A DNA stretch of 64,000 bases from contig JAURLI010000049.1 of NCBI GenBank assembly GCA_030831315.1, positions 1 through 64,000 on the forward strand. Direction: 5' to 3'. The notes under the pieces were generated by a model. That model did no database searches. It was given only the letters and a program-made list of their open reading frames with translations, and had not been told where the DNA came from. The position numbers and the translations under genes were made by a program. Positions 25,201 to 33,706 of the stretch are shown one piece after another (position 1 is the first letter of the stretch; every line of letters starts with the position of its first letter). The DNA comes from Alphaproteobacteria bacterium (GTDB lineage Bacteria > Pseudomonadota > Alphaproteobacteria > SMXQ01).

Positions 25201-25790
25201 TGCGCAAGGTGGGGTCGAAAGTTCTCTATTTCGCGGGCTACAAGGCCATCATCGACCGCTACAAGGTCGAAGAGATCGAGGCCGCCGCCGATGTCATCAT
25301 CTGGTGCTGCGACGAGGCCCCCGGTTTTGCGCCGACGCGCGAACAGGACAAGACCTTCGTCGGCAACATCGTCGAAGCCATCGCCGCTTATGGGAACGGC
25401 ACCCTTGGGGTGCCGGCGATTCCCTTGGATCAGGTCGATCGCGTGATCACCATCGGATCGGACGCGATGATGGCGGCGGTGGGCCGCGCGCGCCACACGG
25501 TGCTCAAGGATTTCCTCAAGCCCGGGCATGTGGCGATCGGCTCCATCAACTCGCCGATGCAGTGCATGATGAAGGAAATCTGCGCCCAGTGCCTGCAGCT
25601 CCACGTCGATCCCGAGACCGGCGAGGTCACGGTGGTGTTCTCCTGCTTCAACCAGGACCAGCCGCTCGATGTGGTGGATTTCGCCGCCCTGCGCGAACGC
25701 CTCGGCCAGAACCGGGTGCAGGAAAAGCTGACGCGCCAGTGGATCGACCGTTCGCTGCGTTCGCTTGGCCTGCGCGAAGACGCCGACTAG
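22290..25790 (+). CDS. Giant fused flavoprotein: GltD-like oxidoreductase plus PyrK-like electron transfer module
   Basis: A 1166-residue multidomain protein. Residues 1-230 are a helical region I do not recognise. Residues 240-330 hold GltD-type iron-sulfur cysteines (C243, C246, C254, C278, then C318, C321, C325). A double-Rossmann flavin/NAD(P)H domain follows, with VLVVGLGPAGFTLSHHL and VVVIGGGLTAIDTATEA. The last 350 residues resemble ferredoxin-NADP reductase/PyrK: RAFHPGQFYRL (flavin), VALVGGGLGNAV (nucleotide) and a C-terminal cysteine cluster (C-x5-C-x2-C followed by a distant Cys). The ATG at 22290 is chosen by family start. It lies 52 bases after the siroheme gene. It probably supplies NAD(P)H electrons to the reductase, replacing CysJ or a ferredoxin; that partnership is inferred. 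Confidence 0.85.
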   Translation: MTSFSPGFGLAFDDLYSDAGLARVDGAFADHLKAADVALYNRLMAARANPAALAEKDASQLLIDMGPHVEDFIGALFGIEAEIRKLHDAHSELAPLYRVKRLFVQRRAVKKHKPDAIEGIDGPTLEVKLTKTFGPFSELTFARAVEGWMADEAANADILGVAEDFAAWATLSQMGRLRFKAGVLFKVPGRPDPMNLVPVDTEVKDGVRMIRLAKSHALRHREGFALTDAGMDLTHALDHANYCIFCHNQGKDSCSRGLADRKAGGFQKSPFGVSLAGCPLEEKISEMNTLKADGLTLAALAVVTVDNPMTAATGHRICNDCMKSCIYQKQDPVNIPEVETRSLKDVLALPWGFEIYGLLTRWNPMNLARPVPKRASGYKVLVVGLGPAGFTLSHHLMNEGHAVVAVDGLKIEPLAAEISGVALDGARVPFKPVRDVNELYEDLDDRVMAGFGGVAEYGITVRWNKNYLKLIRLLLERRQRFRMFGGVRFGGTLTPDSAFAAGFDHVALCAGAGKPTILGMKNGLARGVRAASDFLMALQLTGAAKESSIANLQVRLPVVVIGGGLTAIDTATEALAYYPVQVEKFLSRYEALVADKSEAAVRRAWGKEEALIADEFINHARAIRAERERAAKERRAPDIISLLRGWGGSTIAYRRFMVESPSYTLNHEEVEKALEEGISFAEGLSPIEVDLDPFGHARALKLTRMEEGDGGRLLDSGEIVTLPARTVLVAAGTQPNTVLARETEGLFQLHGKWFTTLDEDGNAQEPVFSAKPEAANVIASVQADGRAISFFGDLHPSFAGNVVKAMGSAKRGFPVVGRVLAKRAPTAVSVDGLFETMRDDLIATVVAVNRLTPTIIEVVVKAPAAARAFHPGQFYRLQNYESLAPRTGDTILAMEGLAMTGAWVDREAGLVAVIALEMGGSSDLCAHLKEGERVVLMGPTGMPTETPAGETVALVGGGLGNAVLFSVGQALRKVGSKVLYFAGYKAIIDRYKVEEIEAAADVIIWCCDEAPGFAPTREQDKTFVGNIVEAIAAYGNGTLGVPAIPLDQVDRVITIGSDAMMAAVGRARHTVLKDFLKPGHVAIGSINSPMQCMMKEICAQCLQLHVDPETGEVTVVFSCFNQDQPLDVVDFAALRERLGQNRVQEKLTRQWIDRSLRSLGLREDAD

Positions 25791-25801
25791 GCCGCGAAAA
25801 T

Positions 25802-26314
25802 TTATTTCGCGTGCGGGTAGTCCTTCATCCACGCGGGCTGGCACTTGCCGGCCAGCGCGTCGTCAAGGTCCTCGACCGTGCCGTAGGGATGCTCCAGGTC
25901 GCGCGCGCGCTCCTTCGGGCAGTTGATGTAGGCCTCGATCAGGTTGCGGTCGGGATCGAGGAAGTAGATCGAGTTGGTGATGATGTGATCGACGCAGTGG
26001 TGGATCTCCACCCCCAGCGCGTTGATGTGCCGCCAGAAGGCGCGCAGCACCTCGAAACTGTCGGGTTCCAGTTCGAAGGCGAAATGCTCCATGCCGATGA
26101 AGGGTTGCGGCTCGACGACGGGGCGCGAGCCGTTGGGGTCCTTCGCCTGTTCCAGCGCCAGCATGACGATGCCGTCGGCCCCCATCAGGGTGCGGCCCGC
26201 CTCGTCCTTGCCCAGTTGATCGAAGCCGAAGACGTCTTCATAGAATTTCACCGAACGCGCGATGTCGGAGGCGCGAAGGGTGACGCGGGTGGTGCGCAGC
26301 AGCGTGTCGCTCAT
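25802..26314 (-). CDS. VOC family (glyoxalase/extradiol-type) protein
   Basis: A 170-residue vicinal-oxygen-chelate protein with two beta-alpha-beta-beta-beta units. TTRVTLRASDIARSVKFYEDVFGFDQLG is the typical first unit. MEHFAFELE and a closing DPDRNLIEAY provide candidate metal ligands (His and Glu). It lies 10 bases after a second VOC gene on the same strand, so the two are probably cotranscribed. Family members include lyases, isomerases, resistance proteins and extradiol dioxygenases; no reaction can be fixed. Confidence 0.82.
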   Translation of the reverse strand: MSDTLLRTTRVTLRASDIARSVKFYEDVFGFDQLGKDEAGRTLMGADGIVMLALEQAKDPNGSRPVVEPQPFIGMEHFAFELEPDSFEVLRAFWRHINALGVEIHHCVDHIITNSIYFLDPDRNLIEAYINCPKERARDLEHPYGTVEDLDDALAGKCQPAWMKDYPHAK

Positions 26315-26324
26315 GGTTCCCTCC

Positions 26325-26729
26325 TCAAGCCTTGCACCAGAATTCGTAGGGCAATCCGTCCTCGTCGCGGAAGCGGAGCGAGCGGCGGGTATCGTCCTCG
26401 TCCACCAGCACGCCGACGCCGCGCGCGTTCAGCCGGTCGATGATGCGGTCGAAGCCGTCTGCGTCGGTGATTTCATAGGTGACGCCGGCGAAGCCGATGG
26501 CGGAGCGGAAGTCGCGTTCCTCCGCGCCGTCCTTGGCCGGGCGCACCAGCAGCATGTGGTGGTTGTCTTCGAAGTCGGACGTCAGGAAATGCATGCCGCG
26601 CTGCAGCACGCCCTTGCGGTTGAAGCCGACGACTTCCTGGAAGAAGGCGGCGGTGGCCGCCGGGTCCTTCACCCGGATGACGAGATGCCCCGCCTTGCGG
26701 ACCTTGAAACCTTCGGGTTTTTTCCCCAT
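26325..26729 (-). CDS. VOC family protein
   Basis: A 134-residue VOC-fold protein. AGHLVIRVKDPAATAAFFQEVVGF forms the first unit, FEDNHHMLLV holds a histidine pair, and FRDEDGLPYEFWC is the final strand with the metal-binding glutamate position. It is first of the two-gene VOC pair. The second half (DGFDRIIDRLNARGVGVLVD) is typical of small dimeric members. Its substrate is unknown. Confidence 0.8.
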   Translation of the reverse strand: MGKKPEGFKVRKAGHLVIRVKDPAATAAFFQEVVGFNRKGVLQRGMHFLTSDFEDNHHMLLVRPAKDGAEERDFRSAIGFAGVTYEITDADGFDRIIDRLNARGVGVLVDEDDTRRSLRFRDEDGLPYEFWCKA

Positions 26730-26798
26730 GCGCGCCTCCCCGGGCTTGTTCGTTGGGGAAGCCTAGCACGGCCGGGCGGCGGGGCGGGAGGGGGGCAT

Positions 26799-27263
26799 TC
26801 AGCCCCGGGTCGTAGCCTTCGAAAGCACCGAAATCTGGAGCTTGCCGATGGCGATCCTGGCGCCGGGCTGGTTGGCGTCGAGCCATGCCTTGACCGGCAC
26901 GTTGGTCGCCGCCGATACGGCCGTCAGCTTTTGCAGGGCGCTCAATTCATCCCAGCCCTTGGGTGCCACGCCCGCCACGCGCGGCTGGGCGGCGTGGTGG
27001 CGCTGGCCCAGCTGCACCACGGCGGGAAAGAGATTGGCGACGACCGCCTCATAGACCGGGTCGTTCGCCTGCGCGCCGGCCGTGGCCTCCGCCGTGCGGT
27101 TGTGGCGCTTCTGGAAGTCGCTTTCGAGCACCAGCTGGGTCGCGGGGAAATCCACCTCCGCGCCGTTGGTCTGCTCGATATAGACGGTATCGCCGTCGAC
27201 CTCGATCACTTCGCCCACAACGTTGCGCGCTTCGTTGCGCACGATATCTCCGGGCTTGAACAT
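26799..27263 (-). CDS. Small hypothetical protein with KOW/SH3-like N-terminus
   Basis: A 154-residue soluble protein. The first 50 residues (MFKPGDIVRNEARNVVGEVIEVDGD, in parts) look like a KOW- or YodB-type SH3 barrel, as in small nucleic-acid or protein-binding modules. The C-terminal 80 residues are helical and end in VPVKAWLDANQPGARIAIGKLQISVLSK. A ribosome-binding AGAGAGGA lies upstream of the ATG at 27263. I do not recognise a family. Confidence 0.65.
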   Translation of the reverse strand: MFKPGDIVRNEARNVVGEVIEVDGDTVYIEQTNGAEVDFPATQLVLESDFQKRHNRTAEATAGAQANDPVYEAVVANLFPAVVQLGQRHHAAQPRVAGVAPKGWDELSALQKLTAVSAATNVPVKAWLDANQPGARIAIGKLQISVLSKATTRG

Positions 27264-27307
27264 GGGGCAATCCTCTCTTTTGCCGATCCTGCCACATGCG
27301 GCGCGGA

Positions 27308-28543
27308 TCAGCTTCTGAATTCCGGCAGTCTTCTCACGAACAGGGCGACGCAGAGGGTAATGGCGATCAGCGCGCCGCCGCAGATATAGAAGCTGTCGAT
27401 CAGACCGAAGCGCTCGACAACGAAGCCCATGATCAGCGGCACGAAGAAGGACGCGGCGCGGTTGGCCGTGGTGCGCAGGCCGATGCTGGCCCCTTGCACG
27501 CTTTCATCGACGGCGCGCGAAAGGATGCCGAAGGTCACCGGCTGGGTCAGCCCCTGGGCGAAGCCGCGCCCGAAGGTGGCGAGGACGAGGGCCACGAACA
27601 GCCCGCCCAGCATCGGCGTGATGGTGACGAAGGCGATGGAGGCGGTGACGAACCCGATCAGCACCCAGTGCGGCCGGAAGCGCTTTTCCCACCAGCCCGC
27701 CATCAGCGCACCCGCCATGCCGGCCCCCTCGGAAATGCCCACCAGCAGGCCGATGGCGCTGCCGAGATAGCCGATGTCCTTCAGGTAGACGATGTAAAAC
27801 GACGTCTGGATGCCGGTCGAGGAATTGCGCAGCACCGTCATGACGATGATGAAGGCGACCATGGGGACCGCCATCAGCGAAAACGTGCCCGCGTAGTCGC
27901 GCCAGTTGGGCATAAGCTCTTTCAGGCGGGTGCGCGCGGGCGGCGCATCGGCATTGGCGGGGGCCGCCACGCGCCGGTTGGTTTCCGGCACCTTGCGCAG
28001 CGCAACGAGGACGAGCAGCCCCGCCGCCCCGGTCACCGAGAAGGCGACCCAGGCGCCCGCGACGTCCCACACCGCGCCGATGATGACGGGGCCCAGCAAC
28101 GTGCCCGCGCGGGCGAAAACGGAAAAGCGCGCGATCTCGGTGGTCTTGCCCTTGGTCAGGCGCACGATCAGCGATTGCGCACCGACCCATACGGTGGTCT
28201 GGGCAAGCCCGGTGATCAGTTGCAGCAACACGATGCCCGCGAAGAAGGGCAGCAACGGATAAAGCGGGCAGGCGATGGCCATGGCGAAGGCATAGGCAAG
28301 CGTCACCCGCCGCGTGCCCAGCTTGTCCATCAGCACGCCGCCGTGAATGGCGAGCAGGAATGGCAGCAGGCCGCCGATGCCGATGGCGATGCCGATCTCG
28401 CTCGCCGACAGGTTGAGCTGGATCGCCCACAGCGGCAGCGCCACCTTCAGCATCATGCCGACGCCGTTGCTGGCGAAGCCGACGGCATAGGTCGCCCAGA
28501 TCGTGCCGGGCGATATGAGGGCTGCGGGCGCGGCGGTGCTCAC
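27308..28543 (-). CDS. MFS transporter
   Basis: A 411-residue inner-membrane transporter with 12 predicted helices. The loop 2-3 signature of the major facilitator superfamily is visible as GGVLMDKLGTRRVTLAYAFA. A central cytoplasmic loop around residues 190-220 carries basic residues. Start GTG at 28543 overlaps the helicase stop as GTGA, so the pair is translationally coupled. Substrate is unknown; an efflux role is as likely as uptake. Confidence 0.88.
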   Translation of the reverse strand: MSTAAPAALISPGTIWATYAVGFASNGVGMMLKVALPLWAIQLNLSASEIGIAIGIGGLLPFLLAIHGGVLMDKLGTRRVTLAYAFAMAIACPLYPLLPFFAGIVLLQLITGLAQTTVWVGAQSLIVRLTKGKTTEIARFSVFARAGTLLGPVIIGAVWDVAGAWVAFSVTGAAGLLVLVALRKVPETNRRVAAPANADAPPARTRLKELMPNWRDYAGTFSLMAVPMVAFIIVMTVLRNSSTGIQTSFYIVYLKDIGYLGSAIGLLVGISEGAGMAGALMAGWWEKRFRPHWVLIGFVTASIAFVTITPMLGGLFVALVLATFGRGFAQGLTQPVTFGILSRAVDESVQGASIGLRTTANRAASFFVPLIMGFVVERFGLIDSFYICGGALIAITLCVALFVRRLPEFRS

Positions 28544-31272
28544 GCGAGGAACTCCTTGATGGCGGTGGCGGTCTCGGCGAGGCCTGCGCGGGCCACGGGC
28601 GCTCCTTCGGGGAAGGCGCGGGTAAAGCGCGACGGGCAGGCACGGTCCAAGAGCACGAAGCAGCCGTGGTCGCCCGCGCGCCGGATCAGCCGCCCGAAGG
28701 CCTGTTTCAGCTTGAGGCGCGTCAGCATCTCGTCATAGGCGCGGTTGCCGAAGCGCTGCTTGCGGGCGCGGTGCAGGATGTCGGGGCGCGGCCAGGGCGT
28801 GCGGTCGAACACGATCAGGCGCAGGCTTCGCCCCGGTACGTCCACGCCGTCGCGCACGGCATCGGTGCCCAAGAGGCACGAGTTTTCATCTTCGCGGAAA
28901 ATGTCCACCAGCGTCGGCGTGTCCATCGCATCCACGTGCTGGGCATAGAGCGCCAGGCCTGCATCGTCGAGCGCCGGGGCGATGCGCGTGTGCGTCGCGC
29001 GCAGCCGCGCGATGGAGGTGAACAGGCCGAGCGCGCCGCCGCCCGCCGCCATGAACAGGGTGCGGTAGGCCGCCGCCACCGCGTCGGCATCGTCCTTGTC
29101 CACATCGGTGACGATGAAGATGCGCGCCTGTTTCGCGTAATCGAACGGCGACGGATGGCGCGCGCGCATCACCGGCTGGGGCAGGTGCGCGGCGCCGGTG
29201 CGCGCTTCGGCCACCTTCCAGTCGGCCTCGATGTCGCCGGTGGCATCCGTCAGGGTCGCCGATGTCACCACCACGCCATGGGCTTCGGCAAAGACCGTGT
29301 CGGCGAGCGGCTTGGTCGGGTCCACCCAGTGGCGGTGCATGCCGACGTCGACCTCTCGGCCGCCCGCGCGTTCGATGCCGAACCAGTCGACGAAGTCCTC
29401 GGGGGTTTCCTCGCCCAGCGCCGCCAGCATCGAGCGCCACGCGGCGAGCGGGCCGCCCGCGCGATGCTCTATCGAACGCACGGCCCCTTCGATGCGCAGC
29501 CGTGTCGCGGAATCAAGATCGTCGGCGCGATCATCGAGGAGGCGCGCGAGCCGTCGCGTGACGCGGCCCAAGGGTTCGGCGATGTCGCGCAGCCCGTAAT
29601 CGAGATTCGCGGCTGCTTCCAGCACGCCCTCGCCGAGCGGCCGCGCTTCGGCCTCCAGTGAATAGCCCGCTTCCGAGCCCTTGGCGCGGGCCAGCACCTG
29701 GGCGCGCAGGCGGGCGAGGAAGATTTCCATGCCGCCCTTGGGCATGTTCTCGGCGATGCGTTGCAGCCAGCCCGTCGCGGGCAGTTTCGCCGCCGCACGC
29801 ACGGCGTCCTTCAATGCTTCGCCCGCTTCGCCGTCCATTTCGACGAGATCGCCGATGCGCCGTTCCAGCCCGCGCGCGCGTGAACGGCGCCGGTCCTCGG
29901 CGCCCGCCAGCCAGCGGCGCAGTTCCGCCGCCTCGCGCCCAGTCAGGTGGATGGCGAAGGCGCTGTCGGCGGCACCGAACAGGTGATGGCCTTCGTCGAA
30001 GACGTAGCGCGTCGGCACGAAGGCGTCGTCGAGGCCCGACAGTGCCGACTGCGCCATGACGAGGGCATGGTTGGCGACGACGATTTCCGCGCGGCGCGCG
30101 CGGCGCACGGTCTTTTCGATGAAGCATTTGTGGTAATGGGGGCAGGCGGCGTAGATGCATTCGCCGCGCCGGTCGGCCAAGCCAATCGTGCGGGCGGGGC
30201 CAAGGATTTCGATCAGCCAGGCGGGGAAGTCGCCGCCCACCATGTCGCCGTCGCGCGACGCGGCCGCCCAGCGCGCCATCAGGCCGAGCACGGCGCCCTG
30301 GCGCGGATCGAGGCCGGCCGCCGTCACCGCGTCTTCAAGGTTCAGGAGGCAGAGGTAGTTTTCCCGTCCCTTGCGCACCACGGCCTTGAGGGCCTTTCGC
30401 ACCGGGTCGGGGTAGAGGCGGTCCAGCTCCTGGTCGATCTGGCGTTGCAGGTTGCGGGTGAAGGTCGATATCCACACCGCGCCCCGGTTCTTTTCCGCCC
30501 AGACGCTGGCGGGCGCGATGTAGCCGAGCGTCTTGCCGGTGCCGGTCTCGGCCTCGGCCAGCACCATCTGCGGCATGCCCGCCTCGGTCCGCGGCGTAAA
30601 CGCATGGGTGACGGCGGAGGCATAGTCCGCCTGTTCGGGCCGCGCCTCGCCCCCATTGCCCACCAGTTCATCGAGGCGCTGGCGCGTCTCCATGTCGGTG
30701 ACGGGGTAATGGGCGGCGGGGGGCTCGGGCGCTTCTTCGGCCCATTCCGGCAGGCCCCGCCACACGGCGAGCGCCTGCGCGCCCTTTTCGGCGGCGTCCA
30801 GTTCAAGGCCGAGGGCAGTCAGCACGTGGGGCCCCCAGCCCCAGCCGCCGGCCGCCATCAGCCGGGCCATGTCGCGAAGCTCGGGATTTTCGCCGGCCTG
30901 TTCCGGCAGCTCCGCCAGAAGGGCGCGCACGGCGGCGATGAGGGCCACCGCCTCGTCCTCGTGGCCCGCGCCGACGGTGATGCCGAGTGCGCGGGCAAGG
31001 CCGCGCGGCGTGGGCACGCAGAAGCGGGCGGGGCGGGTGAAGGCGAAAAGTTCCAGCGCGTCGAGGGCCGGAAAGGCCCCGAGATTGAGCCTGCGCGCCG
31101 CATGGGGGGCGTGGACCAGCACGTGGGGGGTGGCCCGGAGGCGGGTTTCCGCCTCGCGCCGGGTCAGGGTCGCCACCTCGCCGTCGGCCGAAAGCGTCAG
31201 CGCCCCCTTGGGCGTGGCGATCAGCACGGGGGCGTCGAAGGCTATGGAAATGCGGTGGGGTTCGCCGGACAT
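28540..31272 (-). CDS. DinG/XPD-type superfamily 2 DNA helicase
   Basis: A 910-residue ATP-dependent helicase. Walker A reads AETGTGKT (241-248) and the Walker B box reads FDEGHH. Between them, cysteines in ENYLCLLNLE and GECIYAACPHYHKCF supply the [4Fe-4S] cluster of XPD-like helicases. The C-terminal RecA domain contains LGTDAVRDGVDVPG and a KQAFGRLIRRAGDHG motif VI. The first 125 residues are not helicase; they resemble a degenerate DEDD exonuclease domain (VLVHAPHAARRL, LDALELFAF), as fused to DinG in some bacteria, but the catalytic acids seem absent. It probably unwinds R-loops or damaged DNA. The stop overlaps the MFS start. Confidence 0.88.
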   Translation of the reverse strand: MSGEPHRISIAFDAPVLIATPKGALTLSADGEVATLTRREAETRLRATPHVLVHAPHAARRLNLGAFPALDALELFAFTRPARFCVPTPRGLARALGITVGAGHEDEAVALIAAVRALLAELPEQAGENPELRDMARLMAAGGWGWGPHVLTALGLELDAAEKGAQALAVWRGLPEWAEEAPEPPAAHYPVTDMETRQRLDELVGNGGEARPEQADYASAVTHAFTPRTEAGMPQMVLAEAETGTGKTLGYIAPASVWAEKNRGAVWISTFTRNLQRQIDQELDRLYPDPVRKALKAVVRKGRENYLCLLNLEDAVTAAGLDPRQGAVLGLMARWAAASRDGDMVGGDFPAWLIEILGPARTIGLADRRGECIYAACPHYHKCFIEKTVRRARRAEIVVANHALVMAQSALSGLDDAFVPTRYVFDEGHHLFGAADSAFAIHLTGREAAELRRWLAGAEDRRRSRARGLERRIGDLVEMDGEAGEALKDAVRAAAKLPATGWLQRIAENMPKGGMEIFLARLRAQVLARAKGSEAGYSLEAEARPLGEGVLEAAANLDYGLRDIAEPLGRVTRRLARLLDDRADDLDSATRLRIEGAVRSIEHRAGGPLAAWRSMLAALGEETPEDFVDWFGIERAGGREVDVGMHRHWVDPTKPLADTVFAEAHGVVVTSATLTDATGDIEADWKVAEARTGAAHLPQPVMRARHPSPFDYAKQARIFIVTDVDKDDADAVAAAYRTLFMAAGGGALGLFTSIARLRATHTRIAPALDDAGLALYAQHVDAMDTPTLVDIFREDENSCLLGTDAVRDGVDVPGRSLRLIVFDRTPWPRPDILHRARKQRFGNRAYDEMLTRLKLKQAFGRLIRRAGDHGCFVLLDRACPSRFTRAFPEGAPVARAGLAETATAIKEFLA

Positions 31273-31300
31273 TGGCGCAGTATAATGATCCGCCCGCCTG

Positions 31301-31329
31301 TTGACGAATGCCCCGGTGACCCCTAGGTT
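31301..31329 (+). promoter_or_regulatory. Promoter of lysS
   Basis: TTGACG (31301-31306), a 17-base spacer and TAGGTT (31324-31329) lie 32 bases before the GTG start of the lysyl-tRNA synthetase. A GGAGG sits at 31347-31351. A separate perfect TATAAT at 31281-31286 lacks a matching -35. Confidence 0.6.
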
Positions 31330-31361
31330 CCGGCCACGTTTTTAGTGGAGGTATAAGGACC

Positions 31362-32966
31362 GTGACCGCCAAGCCGCGTGATCTTGCGATGGACTCGAAC
31401 GCCTGGCCGTTTGTGGAGGCGCGCAAGGTGCTCGCCCGCCTCGACGGCAAGCAGGGCGACGCCATTCGCAAACGCGGCTACGTCCTGTTCGAGACCGGCT
31501 ACGGCCCCTCGGGCCTGCCGCATATCGGCACCTTCGGCGAGGTCTGCCGCACCACGATGGTGCGCAAGGCCTTCGAGATGATCTCGGATATTCCGACCAA
31601 GCTGATCGCCTTTTCCGACGACATGGACGGGTTGCGCCGGGTGCCCGACAACATTCCCAAGCGCGACCATATCGAGAAGTTCCGCGAGCTGCCGCTGACG
31701 TCCGTGCCCGATCCCTTCGAGTGCCACAACTCGTTCGGCGAGCACAACAACGCCCAGCTGCGCATGTTCCTCGACACCTTCGGCTTCGACTACGAATTCC
31801 GCTCGGCCACCGAATGCTACAAGGCGGGGCTGTTCGACGACGTGAAGATGAAGGTGCTCGAGCATTACGACGAGATCATGGAAGTCATGCTGCCGACGCT
31901 CGGGCCGGAACGCCGCGCGACCTATTCGCCGTTCCTGCCGCTGTGCCCGTGGACCAACCGCGTCCTTCAGGTGCCGGTGATCGAGCGCAACCTGGAAAAG
32001 GGCACCTTCGTCTATCAGGACGCCGACAACCAGACCTACGAGGTCCAGGTGCGCGGCGCCGCCTGCAAGCTGCAGTGGAAGGTGGACTGGGCGATGCGCT
32101 GGACGGCGCTTGCGGTCGATTACGAAATGTCGGGCAAGGACCTGATCGATTCGGTGCGGCTATCGTCGAAGATCTGCCGCATCCTCGGCGGCCGTCCGCC
32201 CGAGACCTTCACCTACGAGCTGTTCCTCGACGACAAGGGCCAGAAGATTTCCAAGTCCAAGGGCAACGGCCTGACGGTGGAGGAATGGCTCGCCTACGCG
32301 CCGCACGAAAGCCTCGCCTATTACATGTACCAGGCGCCGCAGCGCGCCAAGCGGCTCTACTTCGACGTCATTCCGAAGTGCGTGGACGAATACCTCGCGC
32401 ATCTCGGCAATTACGTGAAGGAGGACGAGGCCAAGCGCCTGCAGAACCCCGTCCACCACATTCACGCGCACGAGGCGTCGGTGCCGGCCCCCCAGGCGGG
32501 GCTGTCCTACAGCATCCTTCTGAACCTGGCGTCGGTCTGCAACAGCGAGGACAAGGCGGTGCTGTGGGGCTTCATCACCCGCTACGCGCCGGAAGCCACG
32601 CCCGCGACCGCGCCGATGCTCGACCGGCTGGTGGGTTATGCCATCCGCTACTACCAGGACTTCGTGAAGCCCGGGAAGGTCTACCGCAAGGCGACCGAGG
32701 CCGAGCGCGCGGCGCTTTCCGACCTGCTGGCCGAACTCAGGAAGCTGCCCGCGACGGCGGTGGCCGAGGATATCCAGTACCAGGTCTATGAAGTGGGCAA
32801 GCGCCACCCGTTCGACGATCTCAAGTCGTGGTTCGCGGCGCTCTATGAAATCCTGCTCGGCCAGAAGACCGGCCCGCGCATGGGCTCCTTCATCGAGCTT
32901 TACGGCGTGGCGGAAATGTCTGCGCTGATCGAGCGCGCACTCAAGGGTGAAGACCTCGCCGCCTAG
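31362..32966 (+). CDS. lysS: Class I lysyl-tRNA synthetase
   Basis: A 534-residue class I enzyme (LysK type) that charges tRNA-Lys, as in archaea and many alphaproteobacteria. The HIGH motif is present as GLPHIGTFGE and the KMSKS motif as KISKSKGNG. The length is right for the bacterial class I form. The start is GTG at 31362, ten bases after GGAGG; a later ATG at 31389 lacks a ribosome site. No class II lysyl-tRNA synthetase is seen here. The stop lies within a 16-bp palindrome (32957-32972) shared with the converging dedA gene. Confidence 0.95.
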   Translation: MTAKPRDLAMDSNAWPFVEARKVLARLDGKQGDAIRKRGYVLFETGYGPSGLPHIGTFGEVCRTTMVRKAFEMISDIPTKLIAFSDDMDGLRRVPDNIPKRDHIEKFRELPLTSVPDPFECHNSFGEHNNAQLRMFLDTFGFDYEFRSATECYKAGLFDDVKMKVLEHYDEIMEVMLPTLGPERRATYSPFLPLCPWTNRVLQVPVIERNLEKGTFVYQDADNQTYEVQVRGAACKLQWKVDWAMRWTALAVDYEMSGKDLIDSVRLSSKICRILGGRPPETFTYELFLDDKGQKISKSKGNGLTVEEWLAYAPHESLAYYMYQAPQRAKRLYFDVIPKCVDEYLAHLGNYVKEDEAKRLQNPVHHIHAHEASVPAPQAGLSYSILLNLASVCNSEDKAVLWGFITRYAPEATPATAPMLDRLVGYAIRYYQDFVKPGKVYRKATEAERAALSDLLAELRKLPATAVAEDIQYQVYEVGKRHPFDDLKSWFAALYEILLGQKTGPRMGSFIELYGVAEMSALIERALKGEDLAA

Positions 32967-32975
32967 GCGGCGCGT

Positions 32976-33596
32976 CTATTCTCCGCCGCCGGCGCTTTCT
33001 TTTTCGGCCTTGTGCCGTTTGATCTGGCGGCGCAGCAGAAGCGCCACCACGACGACGAAGGTGGCAAGCAGGCCCACGCCGACAATCTTGACCGCGTCGC
33101 CCAGCAAATGCTCGGGCAGCGATGCGGTCACCATTTCCGATGCCACGGCGAAGCCCCAGCCGAAACCGACGAAGCTCGCCGCCCAGACGGCGGCGGCGAT
33201 GCAGTTGATCACCGCGAACTTGAGCCACGGATAATGGATCATGCCGATGGTGACCGATGAAATGTTGCGCACGCCGTAGATGAAGCGGAACGACAGGATG
33301 AACCACACCCCGTAACGGCGCATCAGCTCCGAGACGTGGAACACGCCCGGTTCCCATTTGGGGTAACGCTTGAGAAGGTTGGGCCCGTAGCGGCGGCCGA
33401 GGTAATACCAGGTCTGGTCGCCGAGGAACGACCCCGTCCACGCGCACAGGAAAAGCCAGAACGGGTTGAGAATGCCGTAATGGCCCGCATAGCCGCCGAA
33501 GATGACGACGGTTTCGCCTTCGAAGAAGGTCCAGACGAAGATCACCGGGTAGGCGAGGTGCCCCCAGTCCCGGAAAATCTCTGCGATCTGTTCCAT
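32976..33596 (-). CDS. DedA family inner-membrane protein
   Basis: A 206-residue membrane protein with the DedA (SNARE-associated) signature: FFEGETVVIFGGYAGHYG near the N-terminus and the re-entrant motif FRFIYGVRNISSVTIGM with conserved arginines. Five or so helices are predicted. Relatives act as undecaprenyl-phosphate or other phospholipid transporters, or in membrane homeostasis. It is transcribed towards lysS and is separated by 110 bases from the aminotransferase gene upstream. Confidence 0.9.
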   Translation of the reverse strand: MEQIAEIFRDWGHLAYPVIFVWTFFEGETVVIFGGYAGHYGILNPFWLFLCAWTGSFLGDQTWYYLGRRYGPNLLKRYPKWEPGVFHVSELMRRYGVWFILSFRFIYGVRNISSVTIGMIHYPWLKFAVINCIAAAVWAASFVGFGWGFAVASEMVTASLPEHLLGDAVKIVGVGLLATFVVVVALLLRRQIKRHKAEKESAGGGE

Positions 33597-33706
33597 AGAC
33601 CCTGACGCCGGTTGAAAATGCGGGCCTGCGCGCGATGTGCCAGCCGGGGCGGACTTTGCTTGGGGGCAGCCCCCGCGTCAAGGCCCCTGTCCGGGGGGGG
33701 GCTGGT

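Noticed and set aside
23334-25844. 836-codon minus-strand open frame
   Set aside because: It mirrors the fused flavoprotein, is rich in His/Arg/Asp as antisense frames are, and has no recognisable motif.
32957-32972. 16-bp perfect palindrome across the lysS stop
   Set aside because: It could help termination, but it lacks a loop and T-tail, and half of it is coding sequence.
33690-33703. Long G run between the aminotransferase and dedA
   Set aside because: Interesting as a slippage site, but it lies outside any gene and shows no G-quadruplex repeat pattern.
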